From assembly GCA_009827225.1 (NCBI GenBank), contig WUAI01000004.1, positions 62,001 to 126,000 of the forward strand: 64,000 nucleotides of DNA, read 5' to 3'. Positions 9,676 to 18,719 of this stretch are shown piece by piece. The translations under genes and the position numbers were made by a program. The number at the start of each line of letters is the position of its first letter. Position 1 is the first letter of the stretch. The stretch comes from Flavobacteriaceae bacterium (GTDB lineage Bacteria > Bacteroidota > Bacteroidia > Flavobacteriales > Flavobacteriaceae). Under the pieces are notes generated by a model, which made no database searches, was not told the DNA's origin, and saw nothing but the letters and a program-made list of their open reading frames with translations.

Positions 9676-11589
9676 TTAATTTTTGATTATTCTTTTAGTT
9701 ATAAGGTTGTTAATATTTATAAAATAGATTCCTTCAGAAAGCCCTGACATATCTAGGTTCAGCAACTCTGAATTAATATTTTCAATATTCATCAATCGCT
9801 TTCCTGTAATATCCACTACGGAAATAGATTCCAGCATCACATTTCCGGAGATAACATTAAGCACATTTTGTGTCGGATTCGGATAGATCGCCAATCCTTG
9901 TTCCAGTTCAGTAGATACTGATAACACTTCAGTAACGGTAAGTTCGAAAGAACAGTCCTCTATGTTACCTTCATCATCTTCAGTTATAAAACCAATGGTG
10001 TACACTCCTTCGGTAAGTTGTGTCCCCGGAGCCGGGTTTTGGTTAATGCTAAGCGAGGTACTGCAATTATCGGTAGCAGAAACTTCTCCCATCGCCACAT
10101 AGTCCGGTAAAGTGTAGAACGACTGACCTTCATCGTAAGATTCATTTTGATTCTCCAAACAATTGAAAACAGGAGCCAAATTATCTTCTATGGTAATCGT
10201 AGCGGTACAAGTATCTGTATTTCCTGAAGGATCGGTAACAGTAACAGTAATATTATTCGTTCCTATATCCGAACAATCAAAATTACTCTGACTCAGTGAA
10301 ATAGTGAACGACCCACTATTATCGCTGGAACCTCCATCAACTTCGTTTCCTGATACCACCACTTCACCATTCTCGTTCAGTTCGGCGGTAATGTTTTGAC
10401 AAACCGCCACAGGATCAGTGGTATCTACAGTAGCCGATTTCACAATAAACAAACCGCGATTGATATCACTTATTACAATATTTCCGCTGGCAAAGTAGGG
10501 ATACACACTCCACGCACCGCTGAAATTTGCATTGTTGTTACTTGGATAGGTGTCGAAGTAACCTTCTTCTACGATAGTTCCACTCGCGATATCAGAAATG
10601 TCTATCACACGCAAACCTGCGCGATAGTTGGACAAGTAGAACTTAGTACCTTTTACATAACCGTTATGGTCGATGGCCGAGGTGGGTCCGCTATATTCAA
10701 AATGAATGGAAGGATTGTCCAGATCCTCAAAATCAAAGACAATGGTTCTTGTGTTAAATCCAAAAGAGGTTTCATCGGTTTCATCTCCTAAAAGGAAATA
10801 CCTTTGATCTTCCGTAAACCAACCCTGGTGAGTATATCCTACATTTCCATAAGAAATGGAAGAAATGTTGACTGGGTTTGATTTATCGGTAATATCCACA
10901 ATGACAACTTCATTTTCGTTACTCCCAATTAGGATTTCGCGACCGTTGTAATCGGCGTCCGGTCCACTGTAAGTAACTACCTGTGCATCGTGACTATAAC
11001 TATCCATCGAATATCCTCCCTCACCTTGCGGATTCAGAGGATTTTGAATATTAATAAAGAACGGCCCTCCGCTAAAGAAATCGGTTCCCACAGCATAGGC
11101 ATATCCGGTATCTTCGTTGATCACAATATTGTGGGCATCTCCAAAACCGTTAAAATGAGCATCCTCAGTAAAAGTTTGAGGCGGGCTGCTCACGTTTCTC
11201 AAGCGAGTTAGATCAAACACCTGCATTCCATGGCCGTTGGCCTCACTTACAATAAACGCGTGGTTGTTAAAGGTTTTTACATCCCTCCAGGTACTGCTGG
11301 AGGTATGTGTAGGTAGTTTTCCTAAGTAAATAGGATTAACAGGGTCACTAATATCCACAAAGGCTGTACCGTTATCCAAAGCCATGATAGCATATTCTTT
11401 ACCATCTTGCGGATCGGTCCAACCCCAGGAATCATTTCCACTACCTGCAGACATAGTGCCTAAGGTAATTCGGGATTGCAAATTATATCCATCACAGGGA
11501 TAAACACCGGCACTTCCTCCTGAACAGGGAGTTTGGGCCAATAAAAAGCTCGTGCTAGCAAAAGCAGCGATCATAAGTAGGTTTCTCAT
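9676..11589 (-). CDS. Choice-of-anchor B-type protein with extra HYR/Ig-like domains and T9SS tail (paralog 2)
   Basis: Start trimmed to MRNLLMIAAF; same core as neighbours plus DPVAVCQNITAELNENGEVVV...NPAPGTQLTEGVYTIGFITEDDEGN insert and IYPNPTQNVLNV tail. Confidence 0.85.
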   Translation of the reverse strand: MRNLLMIAAFASTSFLLAQTPCSGGSAGVYPCDGYNLQSRITLGTMSAGSGNDSWGWTDPQDGKEYAIMALDNGTAFVDISDPVNPIYLGKLPTHTSSSTWRDVKTFNNHAFIVSEANGHGMQVFDLTRLRNVSSPPQTFTEDAHFNGFGDAHNIVINEDTGYAYAVGTDFFSGGPFFINIQNPLNPQGEGGYSMDSYSHDAQVVTYSGPDADYNGREILIGSNENEVVIVDITDKSNPVNISSISYGNVGYTHQGWFTEDQRYFLLGDETDETSFGFNTRTIVFDFEDLDNPSIHFEYSGPTSAIDHNGYVKGTKFYLSNYRAGLRVIDISDIASGTIVEEGYFDTYPSNNNANFSGAWSVYPYFASGNIVISDINRGLFIVKSATVDTTDPVAVCQNITAELNENGEVVVSGNEVDGGSSDNSGSFTISLSQSNFDCSDIGTNNITVTVTDPSGNTDTCTATITIEDNLAPVFNCLENQNESYDEGQSFYTLPDYVAMGEVSATDNCSTSLSINQNPAPGTQLTEGVYTIGFITEDDEGNIEDCSFELTVTEVLSVSTELEQGLAIYPNPTQNVLNVISGNVMLESISVVDITGKRLMNIENINSELLNLDMSGLSEGIYFININNLITKRIIKN

Positions 11590-11623
11590 GGGGGTTCTTT
11601 TTAGTTTTGGGTTAAATAGCAAA

Positions 11624-13045
11624 TTAATTCTTTATAATTCTTTTGGTTGTACTATTGTTTACATTCACAAAGTAAATTCCGTTGGAAAGACTTGAAATAT
11701 CCAACACTTTTTGGGTAGTGTCAAGATTTTCTTCTGAAAGCAACACCTTTCCAACAATATCAACTATAGATACAGAGGAAATACGAATGTCATTGGTTTC
11801 AATATTAAGTTGGTCGCTGGCAGGGTTTGGGTAAACTGCCAGGTTAGAGGCCAATTCTGAATCAGTAGTACTTAATGAAGATTCTTTCACCAAAAAGAAT
11901 CCACCGCTTCGATCGTTGATCTGAATATTCCCACTGGCAAAATATGGGTAAACATTCCATACACCGCTGTAGTTTGCATCGTTGTTGTTGAGATAAGTAT
12001 CGAAATATCCGATCTCAGTCATATTCTGATTTCCGATATCGCTGATATCGATCACTCTAAGTCCTGCAGAATAATTCCCAAGGTAATAGGTGTCTCCCAA
12101 TACATATCCATTATGATCGATAGCCGAAGTAGGTCCGAAGTACTCAAAATGTTGAACCGGGTTATCCAGATCATTCAAATCAAAAATGATCGTTCTGGTG
12201 TTGAATCCAACATTACTTTCATCGAACTCATCGCCCAAAAGGAAATATCTGTGATCTTCGGTGAACCATCCCTGGTGTGTATATCCAACGTTGGTATAAG
12301 AAAGGGTTGAAATACCTACAGGGTTGTTTTTGTCGGTAACATCAACGATAGAAATAAGTTGTTCGCTTCCGTTACTTCCAATATAGATCTCACGTCCTGT
12401 ATAGTCGGAGTCAGGTCCGTTGTATGTGATCACTTGTGCATCATGAGTATAACCATCTGCTGCAAATCCACCGGCTGCAACCGGGTTCAATGGATCAGAA
12501 ATATCTACGAAGTGCGCTCCACCACTGTAAGTGTCGGTTCCAACTGCATAGGCATATCCGGTATCTTCGTTGATCACGATATTGTGAGCATTACTGAAAC
12601 CGTTATAAACCACATCGGCAGTGAAAGTTTCAGGAGGACTGCTTACGTTTCTCAATCGGGTAAGATCAAAAACCTGCATTCCGTGTCCGCCAGCCTCACT
12701 AACGATAAAGGCATGGTCGCTATAAGTTTTAATATCTCTCCAGGTAGTTGCACTGGTTTGGGTAGGAAGCTTTCCGAGGTACACAGGATTTATCGGATCA
12801 GAAATATCAATAAAAGCAGTTCCGTTTTCCAATCCCATCAACACATATTCTTTTCCGTCTTGTGGATCGGTCCATCCCCAGGAATCATTGGCTCCTGAAG
12901 TATTAAAAACTGAAAGTGGAATATGTGATTGAAGGTCGTATCCGTTACAAGGATAACCGCCTGCAGATCCTCCTACACAAGGAGTCTGTCCAAAGCTAAA
13001 TATAGTGCCCGCGAACAGGGCAAAAACAAGTAGAGAATTTTTCAT
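11624..13045 (-). CDS. Choice-of-anchor B-type secreted protein with T9SS type A sorting tail (paralog 3)
   Basis: Signal peptide MKNSLLVFALFAGTIFSFGQ; same core; tail AVYPNPASDQLNIE...NGIYFVNVNNSTTKRIIKN. Confidence 0.86.
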   Translation of the reverse strand: MKNSLLVFALFAGTIFSFGQTPCVGGSAGGYPCNGYDLQSHIPLSVFNTSGANDSWGWTDPQDGKEYVLMGLENGTAFIDISDPINPVYLGKLPTQTSATTWRDIKTYSDHAFIVSEAGGHGMQVFDLTRLRNVSSPPETFTADVVYNGFSNAHNIVINEDTGYAYAVGTDTYSGGAHFVDISDPLNPVAAGGFAADGYTHDAQVITYNGPDSDYTGREIYIGSNGSEQLISIVDVTDKNNPVGISTLSYTNVGYTHQGWFTEDHRYFLLGDEFDESNVGFNTRTIIFDLNDLDNPVQHFEYFGPTSAIDHNGYVLGDTYYLGNYSAGLRVIDISDIGNQNMTEIGYFDTYLNNNDANYSGVWNVYPYFASGNIQINDRSGGFFLVKESSLSTTDSELASNLAVYPNPASDQLNIETNDIRISSVSIVDIVGKVLLSEENLDTTQKVLDISSLSNGIYFVNVNNSTTKRIIKN

Positions 13046-13218
13046 TTTTGAAATTTTTTTAAAATGCTGTCAAATCTAACAAATTTATTGAAAGAAATAT
13101 GTTAAAAAGCCCGTAATCATTGAGGAATTCATAAATTCAACTGTCTTGAGTCTTAAAAAATGACATCCGTCATATTTTAATTCTAGTAAAAACTAGGGTA
13201 TTTTAATTTTTGAAGGAT

Positions 13219-13226
13219 TATTTTTG
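13219..13226 (+). promoter_or_regulatory. Putative -7 box TATTTTTG upstream of thiL
   Basis: TAnnTTTG match 18 nt upstream of the internal ATG at 13245. Confidence 0.4.
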
Positions 13227-13244
13227 CCTTCTGAAATCGTACGA

Positions 13245-14297
13245 ATGTTTGAAAATAAAGATGAGTCAAGGACTCCAATTTCGGATCTGGGTGAGTTTGG
13301 TTTGATCGATCACCTTACCAAGCATGTGGAGATAAAAAGGTCATCCACGATAAAAGGTATTGGAGATGATGCAGCCGTTATTAATTCCGAAGAGGAAAGA
13401 GTCATGGTTGTTTCCACTGATTTACTTGTGGAAGGAGTACATTTTGATCTGAGTTATATGCCATTAAAACATTTGGGTTACAAAGCGGTAATGGTTAACC
13501 TCAGCGACATTTATGCCATGAATGCCGAAGCAACTCAAATTACCGTGTCCCTCGCAGTCTCCAATCGTTTTCCTGTGGAGGCTTTGGAAGAATTGTATTC
13601 AGGGATACTCACTGCAACCAAATTGTATAATGTAGATTTGGTGGGAGGGGATACCACATCTTCCACCTCAGGATTGGTGATTAGTATCACCGCTATTGGG
13701 CAGGTGGCTTCAGATGAGGTGGTTTACCGGTCGGGAGCGGGAGAAAATGATTTGTTGGTGGTTACCGGAGATTTAGGAGCTGCCTATTTAGGCTTGCAGG
13801 TATTGGAAAGAGAAAAACAGGTTTTCCAGGCCAATCCCAATGCCCAACCCGAACTAGATAATTATACATATTTAGTAGAAAGACAATTGAAGCCGGAGGC
13901 CCGAAAGGACATTCCCAAACTATTGAGAGACCTTGATGTGAAGCCAACTTCCATGATCGACATTAGTGACGGACTCTCCTCAGAGATCATCCATCTTTGC
14001 AAAAACTCGGAAGTAGGATGTAATTTGTACGAAGACAAAATTCCTTTGGATCCTCAAGTGATTTCCACCTGCGAAGAATTTGACCTGGATAGTACTACTA
14101 TCGCTTTGAATGGTGGGGAAGATTACGAATTGTTATTCACCATTAAAACCGAAGATTTTCCTAAGATCAAGGCAAACCCGAATCTGACTGTCATCGGGCA
14201 TATTACCGGCAAAAAGGATGGCATGCATTTAATCACCCGGGCCGACACCAAAATACCTTTGATCGCCCGAGGGTGGAATGCAATGGAAAAAGAATAG
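13245..14297 (+). CDS. thiL: Thiamine-monophosphate kinase ThiL
   Basis: FGLIDHLTK...GIGDDAAVI...DLLVEGVHFDLSYMPLKHLGYKAVMVNLSDIYAMNA...LVGGDTTSS...GGEDYELLFT; start at MFENK preferred over upstream MPSEIVR. Confidence 0.93.
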   Translation: MFENKDESRTPISDLGEFGLIDHLTKHVEIKRSSTIKGIGDDAAVINSEEERVMVVSTDLLVEGVHFDLSYMPLKHLGYKAVMVNLSDIYAMNAEATQITVSLAVSNRFPVEALEELYSGILTATKLYNVDLVGGDTTSSTSGLVISITAIGQVASDEVVYRSGAGENDLLVVTGDLGAAYLGLQVLEREKQVFQANPNAQPELDNYTYLVERQLKPEARKDIPKLLRDLDVKPTSMIDISDGLSSEIIHLCKNSEVGCNLYEDKIPLDPQVISTCEEFDLDSTTIALNGGEDYELLFTIKTEDFPKIKANPNLTVIGHITGKKDGMHLITRADTKIPLIARGWNAMEKE

Positions 14298-14298
14298 A

Positions 14299-14502
14299 TT
14301 ATACTACCTGCCTATTCTGAAAGTGCTTTTCGAAAAGTAAATTGTTGGTTTCCCAATATTTGGTGAGTCGAACAATTTGTCCATAGCCATCTTCTGTATA
14401 CCTCCTTTTACAGCAGGTACAAGTGTACTCTTTAATAGCCGACGAACTTTTTCTGATAGGTACAAAGTTGTGTCCTTTGATCTTACAAATAAATTTCTTC
14501 AT
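14299..14502 (-). CDS. Small zinc-ribbon-like protein (DUF1660-like)
   Basis: 67 aa; CKIKGHNFVPIRKSSSAIKEYTCTCCKRRYTEDGYG; paralogous to the adjacent ORF. Confidence 0.6.
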   Translation of the reverse strand: MKKFICKIKGHNFVPIRKSSSAIKEYTCTCCKRRYTEDGYGQIVRLTKYWETNNLLFEKHFQNRQVV

Positions 14503-14504
14503 AA

Positions 14505-14753
14505 TTATGCGGGCAATCTACGCCTCATCTTCTTCTTAAAGAATAATGCCAGTGAGGTGTTTACTTGTCTGTTTTTTAAAGTTAGGTTTTCAAGATTACC
14601 ATTGAAGTTATCCGTAACTTCTTTTCCACAATGCGTACATCGATACTCATTGATGTGATTTGTAATCTTACGCGAGATCACATAATCATGACCTAGCGTA
14701 CTGCAAACGATACCAGAAAGGGAGAACGACTTTTTTGGGGATGTCTTCTTCAT
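14505..14753 (-). CDS. Small zinc-ribbon-like protein (DUF1660-like)
   Basis: 82 aa; CSTLGHDYVISRKITNHINEYRCTHCGKEVTDNFNG; shared pattern CxxxGHxxVxxRK...IxEYxCxxC with next gene. Confidence 0.6.
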   Translation of the reverse strand: MKKTSPKKSFSLSGIVCSTLGHDYVISRKITNHINEYRCTHCGKEVTDNFNGNLENLTLKNRQVNTSLALFFKKKMRRRLPA

Positions 14754-14800
14754 ATCTTTCTTGAATTGGTTGGAACTAATATAGAAAAATTTTCTAATTA

Positions 14801-14840
14801 TATTCGATGAAATGCAAAATTATTCGATGAAATGCAATAT
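14801..14840. repeat. Two-copy 20-bp tandem repeat (TATTCGATGAAATGCAA[A/T]AT)
   Basis: 14801-14820 and 14821-14840 identical at 19/20 positions; second copy encodes the C-terminal residues of the hydrolase. Confidence 0.9.
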
Positions 14841-15590
14841 TTTAACAATTTCAGTTTGATTTTCCAACCAACTCATATGACTGCCCGATAAGGTAAAAAG
14901 CTCTGAATCAGTAACCTGGGTGATGGCTACACTATCTGTTAAAGGAACCACAGGATCCTGGTCCCCTGCAATTATTATTTTTCGACCCTTGAAATTCTTC
15001 AAAACCTGAGTGCGATCTTTTCTTAACATCATGCCTTTAATCGCATTGATGATTCCTTCGGAAGGAAATTCCGAGGCCAACCTTTTCAGATGATCGATCT
15101 CTTCTGAGAATACATTTTGATTATTTTCTGAAAACAAACTATGAATGGTTAACCCTGTAAAGGACGCTTTGTTCATTCCCACTAATTGGATCGCCTTCAT
15201 TCTGTTTTTCTTCCGAATTTCAGAATCTGCATAGGTTGTGGAGTTCAACAAGATGATAGAGTTTGTAATCTCCGGAAAGAGTTCTAGCATTGCCAGGCTG
15301 ATATAACCTCCCATCGAATGCCCCATAATTTGTGCTCTCTCGATAGCCAAAGAATGAAGCAGCCGATGCACCAATTCGGCACCCTGTTCCATCGTTAGTG
15401 GTTCGTTCAAAGCAGGGCTTTTTCCATGACCGGGTAAGTCCAGTGTGATCACCTGAAACTTCTCGGTCAATTCCGGGAGTAATCTTTCCCATATAAATGA
15501 ACTTTCCAGAAAGCCATGAATAAGCAACAATGCAGGGCCACTTCCTTGTACTTTATAAAACACGGGACTATTTCCGAAGTGATAAATCAT
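14820..15590 (-). CDS. Alpha/beta hydrolase
   Basis: GPALLLIHGFLESSFIWERLLPEL, nucleophile elbow GHSMGGY, GDQDPVVP, GSHMSW; start at MIYHFGN avoids overlap with the divergent gene. Confidence 0.88.
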   Translation of the reverse strand: MIYHFGNSPVFYKVQGSGPALLLIHGFLESSFIWERLLPELTEKFQVITLDLPGHGKSPALNEPLTMEQGAELVHRLLHSLAIERAQIMGHSMGGYISLAMLELFPEITNSIILLNSTTYADSEIRKKNRMKAIQLVGMNKASFTGLTIHSLFSENNQNVFSEEIDHLKRLASEFPSEGIINAIKGMMLRKDRTQVLKNFKGRKIIIAGDQDPVVPLTDSVAITQVTDSELFTLSGSHMSWLENQTEIVKILHFIE

Positions 15591-15620
15591 TTTTCTATAT
15601 TCGACCACAAATATCAATGA

Positions 15621-16895
15621 ATGAGTCAAAGCAAACAAACCTTCATTACGGCATTCGCACTTTTCTCCCTTTTCTTTGGAGCCGGAAATTTGATCTTACC
15701 TCCCTTTCTGGGGTATAATGCCGGAAGTGAATGGGTATGGGTGAGTCTGGGATTTGCTGTTTCCGCTGTGGTCTTGCCAATACTTGCCATTTATGGACAT
15801 GCCAGACTCCAGGGGACGATGCTGGATTTTGGAAATAAAGTTTCACCTTGGTTTGCGTTGCTATACTCTATTATTGTGTACGCCATCTCCAGTACTTTGC
15901 CCTCACCCCGAACTGCTTCGGTAACTTATGAAATGGCCATTGATCCCTATTTCGAAATTTCCTCCCTGTGGCTCAGTACTATTTATTTTGTGTTGGTACT
16001 GGTTTTTGTTTTGAACCGAACTCGCATTCTCAGCATTATTGGAAAATTTCTAACTCCACTCATAATACTCATATTAATTGTGATTATCCTTCTGGGTCTT
16101 TTTTCTGAAATAGAACCCATGCGACAATCCATTTTCAATAATTCAATTACTGCCGGAATCCTTGAAGGATATCAAACTTTTGATGCTATTGGTGGCGTGG
16201 TTGTGGGAGGTGTAATTGTGATCTCGTTTGCCTTACAGGGCAAGTATGATTATGAGGCACGCCGCAAGATGATGGGTAGAGCAGGATTGTTCGCCGGGAT
16301 CGGTCTATTTATAATGTATGCCGGACTCATTGCGCTTGGAGCCTATTTCAGCGGGAAGCTGGAAATAGATAACCGCACCGAACTGCTGAACACATTGAGC
16401 ATAACCACCTTGGGTAATATTGGAACCGCTTTCTTAGCAGTGCTGGTTTCATTGGCTTGTTTTACCACCGCTGTAGGGATTGTCACCGGTACCGCAGATT
16501 TTGTAAAAGGACTTTTTGATGATTCGCCTTTGGCGTATAGGATAACGGCGGTTGCAGGTTGTGTGTTGGGAGTAGTGATGGGTCAGTTTGATGTACATTA
16601 TATTATAGATGTCGCACTGCCGGCGTTGATGTTTATTTATCCGATCACCATTGTCCTTATATTATTGAATACACTGCCTGAACGTTATGCTTCAAAAATG
16701 GTATTTCGGGGAGTGGTAATCTCGACCTTTATATTTAGTATGCCCGACTTTTTCGCTTCTCTTAATATGGAAGGGATCATTCCTAACTTAAGAAATTCGA
16801 TTCCACTCGGAGAAGAAAATATGGGATGGGTGCTTCCTGCAATATTTACCTTTATATTCCTAAATTTAATTAAAGGATTAAATGATGATGAATAG
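15621..16895 (+). CDS. brnQ: Branched-chain amino acid transporter II (LIVCS/BrnQ family)
   Basis: FALFSLFFGAGNLILPPFLGYNAG...ISSTLPSPRTASVTYEM; multiple TM segments. Confidence 0.92.
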   Translation: MSQSKQTFITAFALFSLFFGAGNLILPPFLGYNAGSEWVWVSLGFAVSAVVLPILAIYGHARLQGTMLDFGNKVSPWFALLYSIIVYAISSTLPSPRTASVTYEMAIDPYFEISSLWLSTIYFVLVLVFVLNRTRILSIIGKFLTPLIILILIVIILLGLFSEIEPMRQSIFNNSITAGILEGYQTFDAIGGVVVGGVIVISFALQGKYDYEARRKMMGRAGLFAGIGLFIMYAGLIALGAYFSGKLEIDNRTELLNTLSITTLGNIGTAFLAVLVSLACFTTAVGIVTGTADFVKGLFDDSPLAYRITAVAGCVLGVVMGQFDVHYIIDVALPALMFIYPITIVLILLNTLPERYASKMVFRGVVISTFIFSMPDFFASLNMEGIIPNLRNSIPLGEENMGWVLPAIFTFIFLNLIKGLNDDE

Positions 16896-18117
16896 ACTTT
16901 TTCTAATAGGAAATGGATTTGATTTAGCACATGGACTTCCGACGAGTTATGGGGATTTCATCTCTGATTATTGGGGGAGCATTGATACTTATAATTATAG
17001 TGATTCACTAGTGGAATTAAATGCTATGAAGAATTTTGACTTCGCAGATATAAAAAATTTCAAAAATCTTTATGATATTTTATCGGATCAAAAGAAATAT
17101 TTTGGAGCAAAAGCCAATTATGAAAAATTGTCAATAGTTCAATATACTGCTGGTGTAAAAAAGGAACGACTTCTATTTAAAAATGATTTCTTTAGAGTTT
17201 TAAATCAGTTGGATCAAAACGTTGGTTGGGTCGATATTGAAAAAATATACTACACTTTATTAAAATCGTTGATCAACAAGAACGTTTCGTATAATTATAA
17301 TAAGAATGTACGAAACTTAAATAACGAGTTCAACGAAGTGCGTCAATTGCTTCGAAAATATTTAAATCAAAAAATTATTCAAAAATTTGATTTTACATGG
17401 ACAAATAGGAGAGATTGGCTTAGTTTCTATCCTTTACTAAAACCTTTCTCTTTATTTAATAATGAATCGAACGTAATGCATGAATTTTCCGATGAAAAGG
17501 ATCGACAGGAACTTACCAAACTGTTTGATGAACAAAAAAATAATGCATTAAAACATGGTTCAAAAAGTTACTTTCTAAATTTCAATTACACACCCACTTT
17601 AGAGATATATATAGATAAATTACTTCATGACAAGCAGAGTTATTACCTAAACTATATTCATGGGACTGCATTCGAAGATCAACAAGAAATCACATTCGGA
17701 TTTGGAGATGAAATGGATGAAGATTACAAATTAATCGAAAGCAAAGATGATAATGAATTTTTAAGGTTTTTTAAGTCATTCAAATATCTTCAAGATTCAA
17801 ACTATCAAAATTTACTAAACTTTATTTCGTCCTCAAAATTTCAGGTTTGTATTATCGGTCATTCATGTGGACTTTCAGATAGAACTTTATTGAATACAAT
17901 TTTTGAACATGATAATTGCAGATCAATAAAGATATTTTATCATCAATATGCTTCTCAAGACAATTATGGCCAAATGGATAATTTCACTGAAATTGTTCAA
18001 AATATTTCAAGACATTTCAATAATAAGAAAATAATGAGAGAGAAGATAGTCAATAAAAAGCTATCGAAACCATTGCCACAAATCACAATTTCTACTCAAC
18101 AGAAATTTGGAATCTGA
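16882..18117 (+). CDS. abiH: AbiH-like phage abortive-infection protein
   Basis: 411 aa; N-terminus MNRLFLIGNGFDLAHGLPTSYGDFISDYW and FLNFNYTPTLEIY...YIHGT...CIIGHSCGLSDRTLL typical of AbiH family. Confidence 0.85.
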   Translation: MMMNRLFLIGNGFDLAHGLPTSYGDFISDYWGSIDTYNYSDSLVELNAMKNFDFADIKNFKNLYDILSDQKKYFGAKANYEKLSIVQYTAGVKKERLLFKNDFFRVLNQLDQNVGWVDIEKIYYTLLKSLINKNVSYNYNKNVRNLNNEFNEVRQLLRKYLNQKIIQKFDFTWTNRRDWLSFYPLLKPFSLFNNESNVMHEFSDEKDRQELTKLFDEQKNNALKHGSKSYFLNFNYTPTLEIYIDKLLHDKQSYYLNYIHGTAFEDQQEITFGFGDEMDEDYKLIESKDDNEFLRFFKSFKYLQDSNYQNLLNFISSSKFQVCIIGHSCGLSDRTLLNTIFEHDNCRSIKIFYHQYASQDNYGQMDNFTEIVQNISRHFNNKKIMREKIVNKKLSKPLPQITISTQQKFGI

Positions 18118-18315
18118 CGTTTTTTGGACATTTTCCCATTTTTTCGAAAAATGCTCAAACGTTGTAGTAAAAATTTCAGCAAAATTCGAACACATTTTTT
18201 TACTCAAAAGTTTGAATAATTCAGATTTTTGACCCCTCTTTTTTTCCAAATTTTCAATTTCTGACAGGGTTTTTTGTCATATTCTCAAATACATGATTTT
18301 TTAGCATTTTTTGGT

Positions 18316-18345
18316 TTGTTTCAATGGTATTCTTCTATAGATTTG
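18316..18345 (+). promoter_or_regulatory. Bacteroidota-type promoter TTG-N19-TAGATTTG
   Basis: TTG at 18316-18318, TAGATTTG at 18338-18345, 23 nt before the ATG at 18369. Confidence 0.65.
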
Positions 18346-18368
18346 GAACAAACTAAACACTTAATATT

Positions 18369-18665
18369 ATGGCTATTACAAAGCAATATTTGAAAAGCAA
18401 ACCTGTGTGTAAAGTAACTTTTACAGTTCCCGCTGCAGAGGCGAATGAAGTAAAAGTGGTAGGCACATTCAACGAGTGGGATACCGATGTAACTCCACTA
18501 AAGAAATTAAAGAACGGAAACTTCAAAGGAACAGTAAGTTTGGACAAAGATCAATCATACGAATTCCGTTATGTAATCGACGGAAATTATGTAAATGAAG
18601 ATCAAGCGGACGGTTATGCCTGGAACGATTTTGCGTGGGCAGAAAATTCTGTACTTAACGTATAA
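18369..18665 (+). CDS. Small isoamylase early-set/CBM48-like protein
   Basis: 98 aa; KVTFTVPAAEANEVKVVGTFNEWDTDVTPLKKLKNGNFKGTVSLDKDQSYEFRYVIDG. Confidence 0.82.
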   Translation: MAITKQYLKSKPVCKVTFTVPAAEANEVKVVGTFNEWDTDVTPLKKLKNGNFKGTVSLDKDQSYEFRYVIDGNYVNEDQADGYAWNDFAWAENSVLNV

Positions 18666-18690
18666 TCTCCAAGTAAGTTTTGTTGTGAAT

Positions 18691-18719
18691 GGCTTCCCGA
18701 TTCGGGAAGCCTTTTTTTT
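18691..18719 (+). terminator. Intrinsic terminator (GGCTTCCCGATTCGGGAAGCC + T-tract)
   Basis: Hairpin followed by eight T; between convergent genes. Confidence 0.9.

Noticed and set aside
13178-13200. CTAGTAAAAACTAG inverted repeat upstream of thiL as operator
   Set aside because: Only 5-bp arms, AT-rich context; expected by chance and no other support.
18061-18249. 62-aa minus-strand ORF downstream of AbiH as antitoxin
   Set aside because: Overlaps AbiH 3' end antisense and comes from T-rich sequence; no antitoxin motif.
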